Shown: one piece after another, positions 1 to 7,682 of the stretch
Numbering within the stretch: the stretch's first letter is position 1
How the letters are laid out: the number at the start of each line of letters is the position of its first letter
NCBI GenBank assembly: GCA_036733345.1
Contig: DAINAR010000043.1
Coordinates: forward strand, 1-25,376
Length of the DNA stretch: 25,376 bases
Direction: 5' to 3'
Source of the DNA: JAFGMQ01 sp036733345
GTDB lineage: Bacteria; Desulfobacterota; DSM-4660; Desulfatiglandales; Desulfatiglandaceae
Made by a program: the position numbers and the translations under genes
The notes under the pieces: generated by a model
Database searches by the model: none
What the model was told of the DNA's origin: nothing
What the model saw: only the letters and a program-made list of their open reading frames with translations

Positions 1-60
1 CGGCAGTCTGGCGACGTAATCTGGCCTGTGAAAGAAATCAGATTTGAGTATTCGCGTTAA
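1..60 (+). CDS. 3' end of an unidentified upstream gene (partial)
   Basis: The first frame is open from the window edge to a TAA at 58-60 and gives a 19-residue tail ending in VKEIRFEYSR. The charged, codon-like composition and the same orientation as the next gene suggest the end of a real protein. Too little is present to name a family. The other forward frames also close early, so this rests only on composition and position. About 165 bases without a clear gene separate it from RNase G. Confidence 0.35.
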   Translation, partial: RQSGDVIWPVKEIRFEYSR

Positions 61-227
61 ACGAAGTCATACCTGCCTGTTGCTGGTTAATGAAAATCGA
101 GGGGGACACAAAATAAACTCCCGAGTAATTTTGATGCGGACTTGAAAAAGAACCAGCCATAAGCCGTTAGCAGGGTAGTGAGGATATGAACTTAAAAAAC
201 ATAAGTTTAGAAAGGATTTAATATAAT

Positions 228-1715
228 ATGACAATAAAAATGCTCATCAATGCCGTTGAGCCAGAAGAATATAGAGTTGCCTTGATTAAGGACGGCCTGC
301 TGGATGGTTTCCATATTGAAACCGCTGCCACCGAGCAGAGGATCGGAAATATTTACAAGGGAACAATTGAACGTGTTGAACCAAGTTTACAGGCCTGTTT
401 TGTGAATTTTGGAAGTGACAGGAACGGATTCTTGCCGCATAGTGAAATTCATCCCGAATATTATTCGGAAACCCAGAGAGTGGAAAAAGATCAGGCGTTA
501 CCAGCAATTGAAAAGGTAATTAAAAAGGGACAGGAACTCCTCGTACAGGTAACAAAGGAGATGCCGGGACGCAAGGGGGCATATTTGACGACATATCTGT
601 CACTGGCAAGCCGGTATCTGGTTTTAATGCCGGGAAGTACAGGCGGAATATCAAAGAAGATCGAAGATGAAAAAGAGCGGCTTCGGCTCAAATCCATTAT
701 GAGTCAGCTAAAGGTCCCCGAGGAAATCGGATATATTGTGAGGACAGCGGCTATAAAGCAGAATAAAAGGGAGCTGTCCAGAGATCTCAACGGTCTTTTG
801 AGGATGTGGAGAAGTATAAAGGAAAATGTTAGAAAGGCGTCTTCAGGATCTCTTGTTCACAAGGAGGAGGATATATGTCTTCGCACACTGCGTGATTATT
901 TTTCAAGCGAGATCAGCGAGGTGCTGGTGGATGACAAGGAAATTTATGGCAAAGTCAGGAAATACATGAAGATCATTTCCCCCAGGCACCAGAGAAGAGT
1001 GAAGCTTTATAAGGAGAGGCGCCCCATTTTTGCTCATTACGAGATAGAAAAACAGATTGAAACTATTTACAGCAGCAGGGTGCCTCTTAAATCAGGAGGT
1101 TCAATTGTTATCGATCCAACAGAGGCATTGATTTCCATAGATGTAAATTCCGGAAGAGGAAGATCGGGCAAGAGTATTGAACAAACTGCATTCACAGCAA
1201 ATATTGAGGCCGCGGCGGAAATTGCGCGGCAACTTCGTTTAAGAGATATGGGCGGCCTTATAGTAATTGATTTTATTGATATGAAAGATAAAAAACACAT
1301 CAGGGAAGTTGAAAAAGAAATCCGTGAGAAGAGCAAGGAGGACAGGGCTAAGACAGATATGGGTCATATATCAAAATTCGGCCTTTTTGAACTTTCCAGG
1401 CAGCGTTTGAGGCCTTCCATTGAGTCCAGGAGTTACCAGACCTGCAAATACTGTCAGGGCCGGGGGATTGTCCTTTCAGTGGAGGCTGCGGCTGTATCAT
1501 TTTTGCGCCAGATCTGGATGGGTGCTTCAAACAAAGGAGTTGTACAGGTAAAAGGTGTTCTTCCTGCTGATGTCGCTACATATCTTCAGAACAAAAAGAG
1601 AAAGGAACTGGCTGAACTTGAAACTCGATATGATGTTGGCATAATTTTACAGGGAGATCCTTCACTCCCGCCCGGAAGCGGCAACCTGGAATTTATTGAA
1701 GAAAATGACCACTAA
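228..1715 (+). CDS. rng: Ribonuclease G (RNase E/G family endoribonuclease)
   Basis: This single-strand-specific, 5'-end-sensing endoribonuclease matures 16S rRNA and starts mRNA decay in the cytoplasm. The 495 residues match the usual RNase G length, without the long disordered C-terminal scaffold of RNase E. An S1-type RNA-binding region occupies roughly residues 35-130 (from GNIYKGTIERVEPSLQACFV). The two metal-binding catalytic aspartates are D305 (ISIDVNSGR) and D348 (VIDFIDM), 43 residues apart as in E. coli RNase E. The zinc-link cysteines are C406 and C409 (TCKYC). The ATG at 228 is preceded by AAGGA at about 11 nt. The M48 protease gene follows after 26 nt on the same strand, so the two are probably co-transcribed. 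All expected catalytic features are present and I see nothing broken. Confidence 0.95.
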   Translation: MTIKMLINAVEPEEYRVALIKDGLLDGFHIETAATEQRIGNIYKGTIERVEPSLQACFVNFGSDRNGFLPHSEIHPEYYSETQRVEKDQALPAIEKVIKKGQELLVQVTKEMPGRKGAYLTTYLSLASRYLVLMPGSTGGISKKIEDEKERLRLKSIMSQLKVPEEIGYIVRTAAIKQNKRELSRDLNGLLRMWRSIKENVRKASSGSLVHKEEDICLRTLRDYFSSEISEVLVDDKEIYGKVRKYMKIISPRHQRRVKLYKERRPIFAHYEIEKQIETIYSSRVPLKSGGSIVIDPTEALISIDVNSGRGRSGKSIEQTAFTANIEAAAEIARQLRLRDMGGLIVIDFIDMKDKKHIREVEKEIREKSKEDRAKTDMGHISKFGLFELSRQRLRPSIESRSYQTCKYCQGRGIVLSVEAAAVSFLRQIWMGASNKGVVQVKGVLPADVATYLQNKKRKELAELETRYDVGIILQGDPSLPPGSGNLEFIEENDH

Positions 1716-1741
1716 ATGCCTGCAGATTAAGAACGAGAAAT

Positions 1742-3568
1742 ATGTTCAACAATATTATATATTTTATTATTGTACTCCTCATATTCAGCATAAAATATCC
1801 TGACAATGCCCCTGAAAGATCACTGTTCTTTTCCTTGACCATGCTTTTCCTGACCTGGCTGGCTTTTGGAGCTTACTGCCAGCTTGGTTTCAGGGACCTT
1901 GAAAAAAAACTTAAAAGCAGATATCAATATTCGGGAAAATATATTGCTCCTGCCGGCAGATATCATGCCATGATTGCCAGGCTCTCAGTACTTGCAGTCT
2001 TTTTATTCGCTCTGGCCGTTTATCTCTTCAATATAAAATACTGGTTCGAGTCTATTCCATGGATCAAAGGCTTTTCAGTTTTTCATGGTCTTCTCGCCAT
2101 GATGCTCTTTCTCTTTTATCTGGGCACAATATATTATTTTGCTTGTCCGGCATACCGGCTTATCTTTCACTCAGATATAAAAAGAAGTTCATTTATCAAA
2201 TCCAATTTCAGGATGAATCTTCCAATCCTTTTTCCGTGGATATTCCTTTCACTTGTATATGATATTATTTCTTTAATGCCGTTTTTCGGCCCTGACAGCT
2301 TTTTGAACACAATAGCGGGACATATCGTCTTCTTCATTTGCTTTGTAGGTCTGTTAATAATTTTTATTCCAGGTCTTATTCAGTTCTGGTGGGGGTGCAG
2401 GCCATTGGAGGAAACGGGGAAGATAAAAGAACTGTATGCCTTCCTTCGTGAGAGAGGGTTTAAATATCGCCATCTTTTAAAATGGCCTGTTTTTGAAGGG
2501 AGAATGATGACTGCCGGAATAATGGGGATTGTGCCCAGGTTCAGGTATGTCCTGATTACCGATTCTCTTCTGGATGCGCTGACAGTTGAAGAACTTAAGG
2601 CTGTTCTTGCCCATGAAATGGGGCATGCCAGATACCATCATCTGATCTTTTATGTATTTTTTTTCCTGGGCTTCATGGTACTTTCCTTCGGATTATCGGA
2701 TGCATTTTTCAGTTTGATGAATCTTCATCCTTTTTTTCTGAACATGATAATCAGCAAAGATCCACAATCTGCAAGCCTTTTTTATCTCATATTATCGATC
2801 CCATTGGTAATGACTCTTTTTCTTTACTTCCGATATATTGTAGGTTTTTTTATGCGTAATTTTGAGCGTCAGGCTGATCTTTATTCGGCTACAGCCTTAG
2901 GGTCATCCTTTCCCATCATAAGTTCTCTGGAAAAGATTGCCTATCTTAGCGGAGAAAGCAGGAACATCCCGAACTGGCACCATTTCAGTATAGGCAGCAG
3001 GGTAGAATGCCTTTTGCGTGCCGAAAGGGAGCCCGGTCTGGCAAGCCGGCACAACCGATTCCTGGCAGTTTCATTTTCAATTTATCTGATCTGCATAACC
3101 GGACTGGGGTATTTTTTGAATTCGGGGCCTGTGAAACATTATTTGAACTTTTCTTTGATCCGCGGAGTGCTTATCCAGGAGCTTCAGAAAGACCCTGAAA
3201 ATATCTCTCTGCACCAGGCCCTGTCTGGTCTTTACCACCAGATGGGAAAATACATGGAAGCTAAAAAGGAATACGAAAGGATTATTGAACTGAATCCTGA
3301 GGATCCTGTGTCATTAAACAACCTTGCATGGCTTATGGTGACCGCTCCGGATGATGATCTGCGCGACGAAAAACGCGCTCTGGAGTTGTCAAAGAGGGCT
3401 GTTGCCCTGGACAGATCGCCCGTATTCCTTGATACCCTGGCAGAGGCCTATTATGCAAACGGTTTCAATCAGGAGGCTGTTAAGACCATAAGAGAAGCAA
3501 TAGACACTGCGACCAGGAATAAGGAATACTATGAAAAACAGTTGCGGAAGTTTTCAGATTCAAATTAA
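1742..3568 (+). CDS. M48-family membrane metalloprotease with C-terminal TPR repeats
   Basis: This is an integral-membrane zinc endopeptidase of the M48 (Ste24/HtpX-like) class fused to a tetratricopeptide domain. Hydrophobic segments fill much of residues 1-215, with more after the active site (about 298-320 and 340-365) and near 435-455. The zinc motif HEMGH has H291, E292 and H295. The third ligand is probably E375 in NFERQAD, which fits the family's downstream Glu. From about residue 480 to 600, two to three TPR units are visible (SLHQALSGLYHQMGKYMEA and PVSLNNLAWLMV). Members of this family cut membrane or misfolded envelope proteins; the substrate here is unknown, and the TPRs may recruit partners. 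It follows rng by 26 nt and ends 12 bp from the convergent lon-like gene, with no obvious terminator between them. The spacing and catalytic residues suggest an active enzyme. Confidence 0.88.
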   Translation: MFNNIIYFIIVLLIFSIKYPDNAPERSLFFSLTMLFLTWLAFGAYCQLGFRDLEKKLKSRYQYSGKYIAPAGRYHAMIARLSVLAVFLFALAVYLFNIKYWFESIPWIKGFSVFHGLLAMMLFLFYLGTIYYFACPAYRLIFHSDIKRSSFIKSNFRMNLPILFPWIFLSLVYDIISLMPFFGPDSFLNTIAGHIVFFICFVGLLIIFIPGLIQFWWGCRPLEETGKIKELYAFLRERGFKYRHLLKWPVFEGRMMTAGIMGIVPRFRYVLITDSLLDALTVEELKAVLAHEMGHARYHHLIFYVFFFLGFMVLSFGLSDAFFSLMNLHPFFLNMIISKDPQSASLFYLILSIPLVMTLFLYFRYIVGFFMRNFERQADLYSATALGSSFPIISSLEKIAYLSGESRNIPNWHHFSIGSRVECLLRAEREPGLASRHNRFLAVSFSIYLICITGLGYFLNSGPVKHYLNFSLIRGVLIQELQKDPENISLHQALSGLYHQMGKYMEAKKEYERIIELNPEDPVSLNNLAWLMVTAPDDDLRDEKRALELSKRAVALDRSPVFLDTLAEAYYANGFNQEAVKTIREAIDTATRNKEYYEKQLRKFSDSN

Positions 3569-3580
3569 TAGCGGAATTTA

Positions 3581-6064
3581 TCAAACTTTCTTTTTCCCTG
3601 AGCTTTTTCTTTTATTTCCTTCCTTTTTATCTTTTTCATTGTTGCCGAAATTCTTTAAACCCTCGGCCAGATCACTCAGTTTCTTGTCAACCAGGTAATT
3701 GATTGTTCCCTTTGGATATGTACCGTCCGCCTTTAATTCTCCAGCCTTTTTACCGGTAAGTATCTCAATTCCCTGGTCGATATTTTTTACCGCATAAATA
3801 TGGAAATTTCCCTTTTCTACAGCCTGTACAACATCTTTACGAAGCATCAGATCTTTGATGTTGCTATCAGGAATTATGACGCCGTTTTCTTTAGAGAGTC
3901 CCTTTGCCTTACAGCAGTCGTAAAAACCTTCAATCTTCTGATTCACACCTCCGATAGCCTGTACTTCTCCTTTTTGATTGACTGAGCCCGTTACGGCAAT
4001 AGCCTGTTTAATGGGGACTCCCGCCAAACTTGACAGGAGCGCATATATCTCTGTGGAAGATGCACTGTCTCCGTCAACAGAACCGTATGACTGTTCAAAG
4101 GCAATGCTTGCACTCACAGTCAGGGGTTTGTCCTGTGCATACTTTTTCCTCAGATAACCGCCGAGAATAAGCACACCCTTATTATGTGTATTACCGGACA
4201 TATCCGCTTCACGTTCGATATTGACTATGCCTGCACGGCCCATTGATGTGGAAGCGGTTATTCGAGAGGGCTTTCCGAACATATAATCGCCCAGTTGATA
4301 GACGGCAAGTCCGTTGACCTGTCCTACTACTTTCTGATCAACATCTATCATCAGGGTGCCGCGATCGATCATTTCCTGAATATGCTTCTCGATCATATTA
4401 GATCTGTAGATTTTGGCTTCTATTGCCTTTTCCACATGGTTTTCCTGAATCAGAGGTTTTTTGTCCTCATTTGCCCAGAAGTCGGATTCCCTGATAAGAT
4501 CAATGATGCCTGAGAAACTGGTTGAGATTTTTTCCTGCCTTTCGCTCATACGCACTGCCTGTTCCACAAGCGCGGCAACGGCTGATCTGTCAAATGGCCT
4601 GAGATTGTCTTCGTCGGTTTTCATTTTTATGAACTCAGCGAACTGCCTGATGGATTTTTCATTTTTATCCATTAAAGAATCAAAATCGGCCCTGACCTTG
4701 AAGATCTTTTTGACATCTTCATCCCATGAATAAAGAAGGTAATAAAGATGTGAATTGGATATCACTACCACCTTAACATCCATATCAATAGGTTCCGGTT
4801 TCAGACCGGAGGTGGTGAAGAGATAAAAGGGATCATATGTCTGTATCTCGAGTTTCCGGCTTTTCAATGCCCGTTTCAGCGCCTGCCATACTCCAGGCTC
4901 AATAATGGCGTCAAGCAGGTTTATTACAAGATAGCCGCCATTAGCCTTTATAAACGATCCGGCCTTGATTTTGCTGAAATCGGTTCTCCATACTCCGCTG
5001 CGGTCAACTACTCTCTCTATGCTGCCGAATATATTTCTGTATGTAGGATAGTCCTCAATTATTATCGGGGGACCCTTTTGTTCGCTGTTATCCACGAGGA
5101 GATTTATTTTATAAGGTTGAAATGCATCTCCTCCCTCAGAGATTACAGGAAATATTCCGGCAGCGGATGACTGTTGCTGCGGCCTGAAGATTTCCAGATT
5201 ATCAGCCATATCTTCCAGCATGGAATTTATATAATTTGTCACCGATTTGTTTTTGAATTTTTTTTGAATTGGAGCAGTTAAATCAGAAGCATTTTTCATA
5301 AAGGTTAGCCTGTCCATCTCTTCAATCTTTTTCTGGACTTCTTTCTGGAGGTCTCTAATCTCAAGCAGAATTTGATCTATCTGGGACCTCAGCATATTCT
5401 GTTTCTCTTTCATAGTTTCAAATTCATCTTTTGGAAATCTGCCTTTTTCAGCCATTTCCTCAACCTGATCAATATGCATCGGCTTTTCATCAATAATGGG
5501 CATTACTTCCGGTCTTTTATATTGTCCCATCTGAATATCAACAAGGGCAAAACCTTCATCCTTTACTTTCTGATCCAGTTCCTTGAAGAACTTCTTACCT
5601 TTGCCTTCGTATACCTCCATAATCTCTTTTTTTGCACTTATATATTCCTGGCTCTCAAAAAGCTGGGGTATGTCTTTCTTAAGTGTTTCGATAACTTCAA
5701 TTATGTCTTTTTTGAGCTGAATGCCTTTTCCGCCTTTAAGACGAAGAAGTACAGGCTCTTCCGTATTTTCAAAATTGTTTGCATAACACAGGTCGTCAGG
5801 CACTGAATCGTTTTTGGACATTTCCTTGAGCAGTTTTTTTACAGTAGACATCCTGCCTGTGCCGGCCATGCCTGTAACAAAAACATTATAACCAGGCTTA
5901 TCAATTCCCATTCCAAACCGGAATGCTTCAACTCCTCTTTCCTGCCCGATGATTTCCTTGAGAGGTTCAAGATCATTAGTGGTTTCGAAAGGTAAACTGG
6001 CCTGATCAAGCCTCCATCTTAGTTTTTCAACAGGGACTTCAGTAACTGATTGTTTCCTGGGCAT
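3581..6064 (-). CDS. Lon-family ATP-dependent protease (AAA_32 / LonH-YcbZ-like type)
   Basis: This cytoplasmic AAA+ serine protease degrades unfolded or regulatory proteins. The order is an N-terminal AAA_32-type ATPase region (from about residue 15), a long helical insertion rich in K/E (about 130-280) and a C-terminal Lon protease domain (about 570-780). The Walker A-like stretch at residues 65-74 (GMAGTGRMST) has Arg at the usual Lys position, as I recall for this subfamily. The Ser-Lys dyad is visible: S667 in GDSAS and K710 in GGVNQK, 43 residues apart like S679/K722 of E. coli Lon. The C-terminus is a Lys-rich tail (about 800-827). At 827 residues it fits the AAA_32 group rather than LonA, which has an N-terminal substrate domain absent here. 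ATG 6064 has an AGGAG site 7 nt upstream. The hsp20 gene lies just upstream on the same strand, which suggests a stress-response pairing. Confidence 0.92.
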   Translation of the reverse strand: MPRKQSVTEVPVEKLRWRLDQASLPFETTNDLEPLKEIIGQERGVEAFRFGMGIDKPGYNVFVTGMAGTGRMSTVKKLLKEMSKNDSVPDDLCYANNFENTEEPVLLRLKGGKGIQLKKDIIEVIETLKKDIPQLFESQEYISAKKEIMEVYEGKGKKFFKELDQKVKDEGFALVDIQMGQYKRPEVMPIIDEKPMHIDQVEEMAEKGRFPKDEFETMKEKQNMLRSQIDQILLEIRDLQKEVQKKIEEMDRLTFMKNASDLTAPIQKKFKNKSVTNYINSMLEDMADNLEIFRPQQQSSAAGIFPVISEGGDAFQPYKINLLVDNSEQKGPPIIIEDYPTYRNIFGSIERVVDRSGVWRTDFSKIKAGSFIKANGGYLVINLLDAIIEPGVWQALKRALKSRKLEIQTYDPFYLFTTSGLKPEPIDMDVKVVVISNSHLYYLLYSWDEDVKKIFKVRADFDSLMDKNEKSIRQFAEFIKMKTDEDNLRPFDRSAVAALVEQAVRMSERQEKISTSFSGIIDLIRESDFWANEDKKPLIQENHVEKAIEAKIYRSNMIEKHIQEMIDRGTLMIDVDQKVVGQVNGLAVYQLGDYMFGKPSRITASTSMGRAGIVNIEREADMSGNTHNKGVLILGGYLRKKYAQDKPLTVSASIAFEQSYGSVDGDSASSTEIYALLSSLAGVPIKQAIAVTGSVNQKGEVQAIGGVNQKIEGFYDCCKAKGLSKENGVIIPDSNIKDLMLRKDVVQAVEKGNFHIYAVKNIDQGIEILTGKKAGELKADGTYPKGTINYLVDKKLSDLAEGLKNFGNNEKDKKEGNKRKSSGKKKV

Positions 6065-6200
6065 TTATATTCTCCTAGATTGGTATTAATTGCTAAATAA
6101 AGGCCCGATTTTTATTCATGCCTGAATAACAGAGAGCAGGAGTTAGTATCAAAACGGGCAAAGTGTTAAAATACCTTTTGGGGATTGATATAAAAATGTT

Positions 6201-6647
6201 TTACATGACCTCGATCTTTACACCTCGAGATTTTTTAACCTTAAGTTTAGGCATGACGATTTTCAGTATGCCCTTTTGATACGTGGCTCTTGTGTTATCA
6301 GAATCCACCTTGCAGGGCAGGCTCACAGTGCGAGAAAAAGAACCAACTCTTTTTTCCACTCTGAAATGATTATTATTCTCTTCAAGGGAATTGGATCTCT
6401 TTTCTCCGCTTATTGTCAGGATGTCATCATCAACAGAAATATCCAGATCCTCAGGTTTTGTTTCCGGAAGCTCGACTTTGACGACTAAAGTATCATCGGT
6501 TTCAGAAATATCGACAGTCGGGGATTGTGTGATCTGGCCCGCAAAGAGCCTTATTCCGTAATCAGACCAGAACCGGCTGAAAAGATGGTCGATGTCCCTT
6601 CTCCACTTGGTCATCTCATGTTCCTTCCATGAGGTAAGTTTGACCAT
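6201..6647 (-). CDS. Hsp20 / alpha-crystallin small heat-shock protein
   Basis: This is an ATP-independent holdase chaperone that keeps unfolding proteins soluble. The alpha-crystallin domain spans about residues 45-140. It contains the typical strand PTVDISETDDTLVVKVELPE, the ISGEKR loop and the late GILKIVMPK strand. The C-terminus carries an I-x-V anchor (KIEV). I chose the ATG at 6647 (148 residues) because GGAGG sits 7 nt upstream. The same frame runs upstream to 6773, but that extension is low in complexity, lacks a good ribosome site and is not part of the family. The gene lies 136 bp upstream of the Lon-type protease on the same strand. A heat-shock-like promoter candidate is at 6709-6738. 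No residues look missing. Confidence 0.92.
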   Translation of the reverse strand: MVKLTSWKEHEMTKWRRDIDHLFSRFWSDYGIRLFAGQITQSPTVDISETDDTLVVKVELPETKPEDLDISVDDDILTISGEKRSNSLEENNNHFRVEKRVGSFSRTVSLPCKVDSDNTRATYQKGILKIVMPKLKVKKSRGVKIEVM

Positions 6648-6708
6648 GGCAAACCCTCCATTATTTATTTGTAAGCTGTTCAATGGATATTGTTTTTTAT
6701 CCTTAGTC

Positions 6709-6738
6709 ATTTTAGGAGCACTTCCCTTCAGATTCAAG
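6709..6738 (-). promoter_or_regulatory. Candidate sigma-32-like promoter for hsp20
   Basis: On the minus strand CTTGAAT (complement of the bases ending at 6738) is followed after 13 nt by CTCCTAAAAT (ending at 6709). This resembles the heat-shock consensus CTTGAA-N13-17-CCCCAT with an imperfect -10. It would place the transcript start about 55 nt before the hsp20 ATG at 6647, consistent with the downstream start chosen. The call is a motif match only. Confidence 0.3.
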
Positions 6739-6842
6739 AAGTTTTTTGGATGATCCGATTTTTGTTTCCTCATAGCTCTTAAAGGTTAGAAATGATTGGC
6801 GGTAGATGCTCCTGGGGCATATTCAAGGCCAGATTCATAATC

Positions 6843-7676
6843 TCAATCCCTGGACTTCAATCCGCCAGAGGCGGACGAGGGTTCGATTCCCCGCCCCTTG
6901 GGGCGTTCAATGCTTTTTAAGATACCCCGCTGCTCTGCGGCTGGGTAGTTTATTTCAAATTGCCTGACTGCCTTTACGAATTTGTCAACCTTGCGGAAAT
7001 CTTTTTTAAATCTTACAGGCCTTCCACCTGCATCGGTCATGTTAGTATGGGTACAGCTGTCAGCTCCGGCAGGCATAACTTCCTTTACTGCTTCCGCTAC
7101 GTTTTCAGGAGAAAGACCTCCTGCCAGGATTACGGGAATTTTACTTTGAAGCACAAGCTGTTTTGCCTTCAGCCAGTCAACAGTTTTGCCTGTAATGCCT
7201 ATGTACCCTTCAACCGGTTCACTCCCAAGCCAGGTGTCTGATAAAAAAATGTCACTTACAGGTTCAAGTGTTTTTGCAATATTCAGAGAGGGGAATCCTG
7301 ACAACATTCCTTTAGGTGGAATGGGAATAGAACGTATAATTTGGATTTCCGGAAATCTTTTTTTGAGATCAGACTGGAATTCAATGATGCCTTTCAAATC
7401 TATTTCATTCCCTGTATAATCTGTAAGATTTTCGCACAGATGTAAATAATGAGGACAATAATAATCCAGAGCCCTTGAAACCCTGTCAATATCATGAAAC
7501 AAAGGAATAAGGCTGCTTTTTGTTCCGCATTGGTATGATAGGCGGATAACCGTTTTTAAAGAAGGTATTTGCCATTCGTCATTATCAGGCAAAACACTGC
7601 CGATATGATCTACGCCAAGATTGATGCATTTTTCGGCTTCCTGCGGTGTTTGTATTTCGTAAATCTGAACAATCAT
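6843..7676 (-). CDS. TrpF-like (phosphoribosylanthranilate isomerase-fold) protein with repeat-derived C-terminus
   Basis: This is a (beta/alpha)8 barrel related to TrpF. Supporting motifs are ITGKTVDW (residues 161-168), AGGLSPENV (185-193) and a phosphate-loop-like SCTHTN (207-212) followed by a GxP..KKD stretch. Catalytic TrpF enzymes carry Cys in the N-terminal KICGIT motif; the aligned stretch here is QIYEIQ, with Tyr at residue 6. The general acid Asp is plausibly D147 (IFLSDT). PRA isomerase activity is therefore doubtful and the true substrate is unknown. It begins 6 nt after the LarE stop without its own ribosome site, which suggests translational coupling and a shared role. It is 277 residues against about 200-220 for TrpF. 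The last 30 or so (from about 245) are encoded by the dispersed repeat at 6859-6950, so the native end has been replaced or extended. It could be mis-annotated as trpF, but no other trp gene lies nearby. Confidence 0.75.
   Translation of the reverse strand: MIVQIYEIQTPQEAEKCINLGVDHIGSVLPDNDEWQIPSLKTVIRLSYQCGTKSSLIPLFHDIDRVSRALDYYCPHYLHLCENLTDYTGNEIDLKGIIEFQSDLKKRFPEIQIIRSIPIPPKGMLSGFPSLNIAKTLEPVSDIFLSDTWLGSEPVEGYIGITGKTVDWLKAKQLVLQSKIPVILAGGLSPENVAEAVKEVMPAGADSCTHTNMTDAGGRPVRFKKDFRKVDKFVKAVRQFEINYPAAEQRGILKSIERPKGRGIEPSSASGGLKSRD
6859..6950. repeat. Dispersed palindromic repeat, copy 1 (inside the end of the TrpF-like gene)
   Basis: This 92-nt element matches 21065-21156 in the same orientation with only two mismatches. 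It is modular: a small hairpin TCCGCC-aga-GGCGGA, a tRNA T-arm-like GGGTTCGATTCCCC, a hairpin CGCCCC-tt-GGGGCG, a spacer, then a third stem of about 11 bp starting TACCCCG. In this copy the third stem is slightly eroded (CTGGGTA instead of CGGGGTA). Its minus strand is read through in frame by the TrpF-like gene, giving the C-terminal residues that include KGRGIEPSSASGG. It has no transposase and no obvious target duplication. Confidence 0.9.
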
Positions 7677-7682
7677 AAGTCG

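Noticed and set aside
186..221. 11-codon frame just before RNase G, in frame with it
   Set aside because: A GAGG lies two bases from its ATG, too close for a good site. It might be a leader peptide but there is no repeated-codon or attenuator pattern.
5372..5806. 144-residue plus-strand ORF inside the lon-like gene
   Set aside because: It is antisense to a well-supported coding region, with a Phe/Leu-rich composition typical of a complement of Lys/Glu-rich sequence.
6648..6773. Upstream extension of the Hsp20 frame to 6773
   Set aside because: The downstream ATG has a strong GGAGG site, while the extension is basic, low-complexity and not found in the family.
6843..7676. Calling this gene trpF for tryptophan synthesis
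   Set aside because: The catalytic Cys position is Tyr, no trp genes are near and the gene is coupled to larE.
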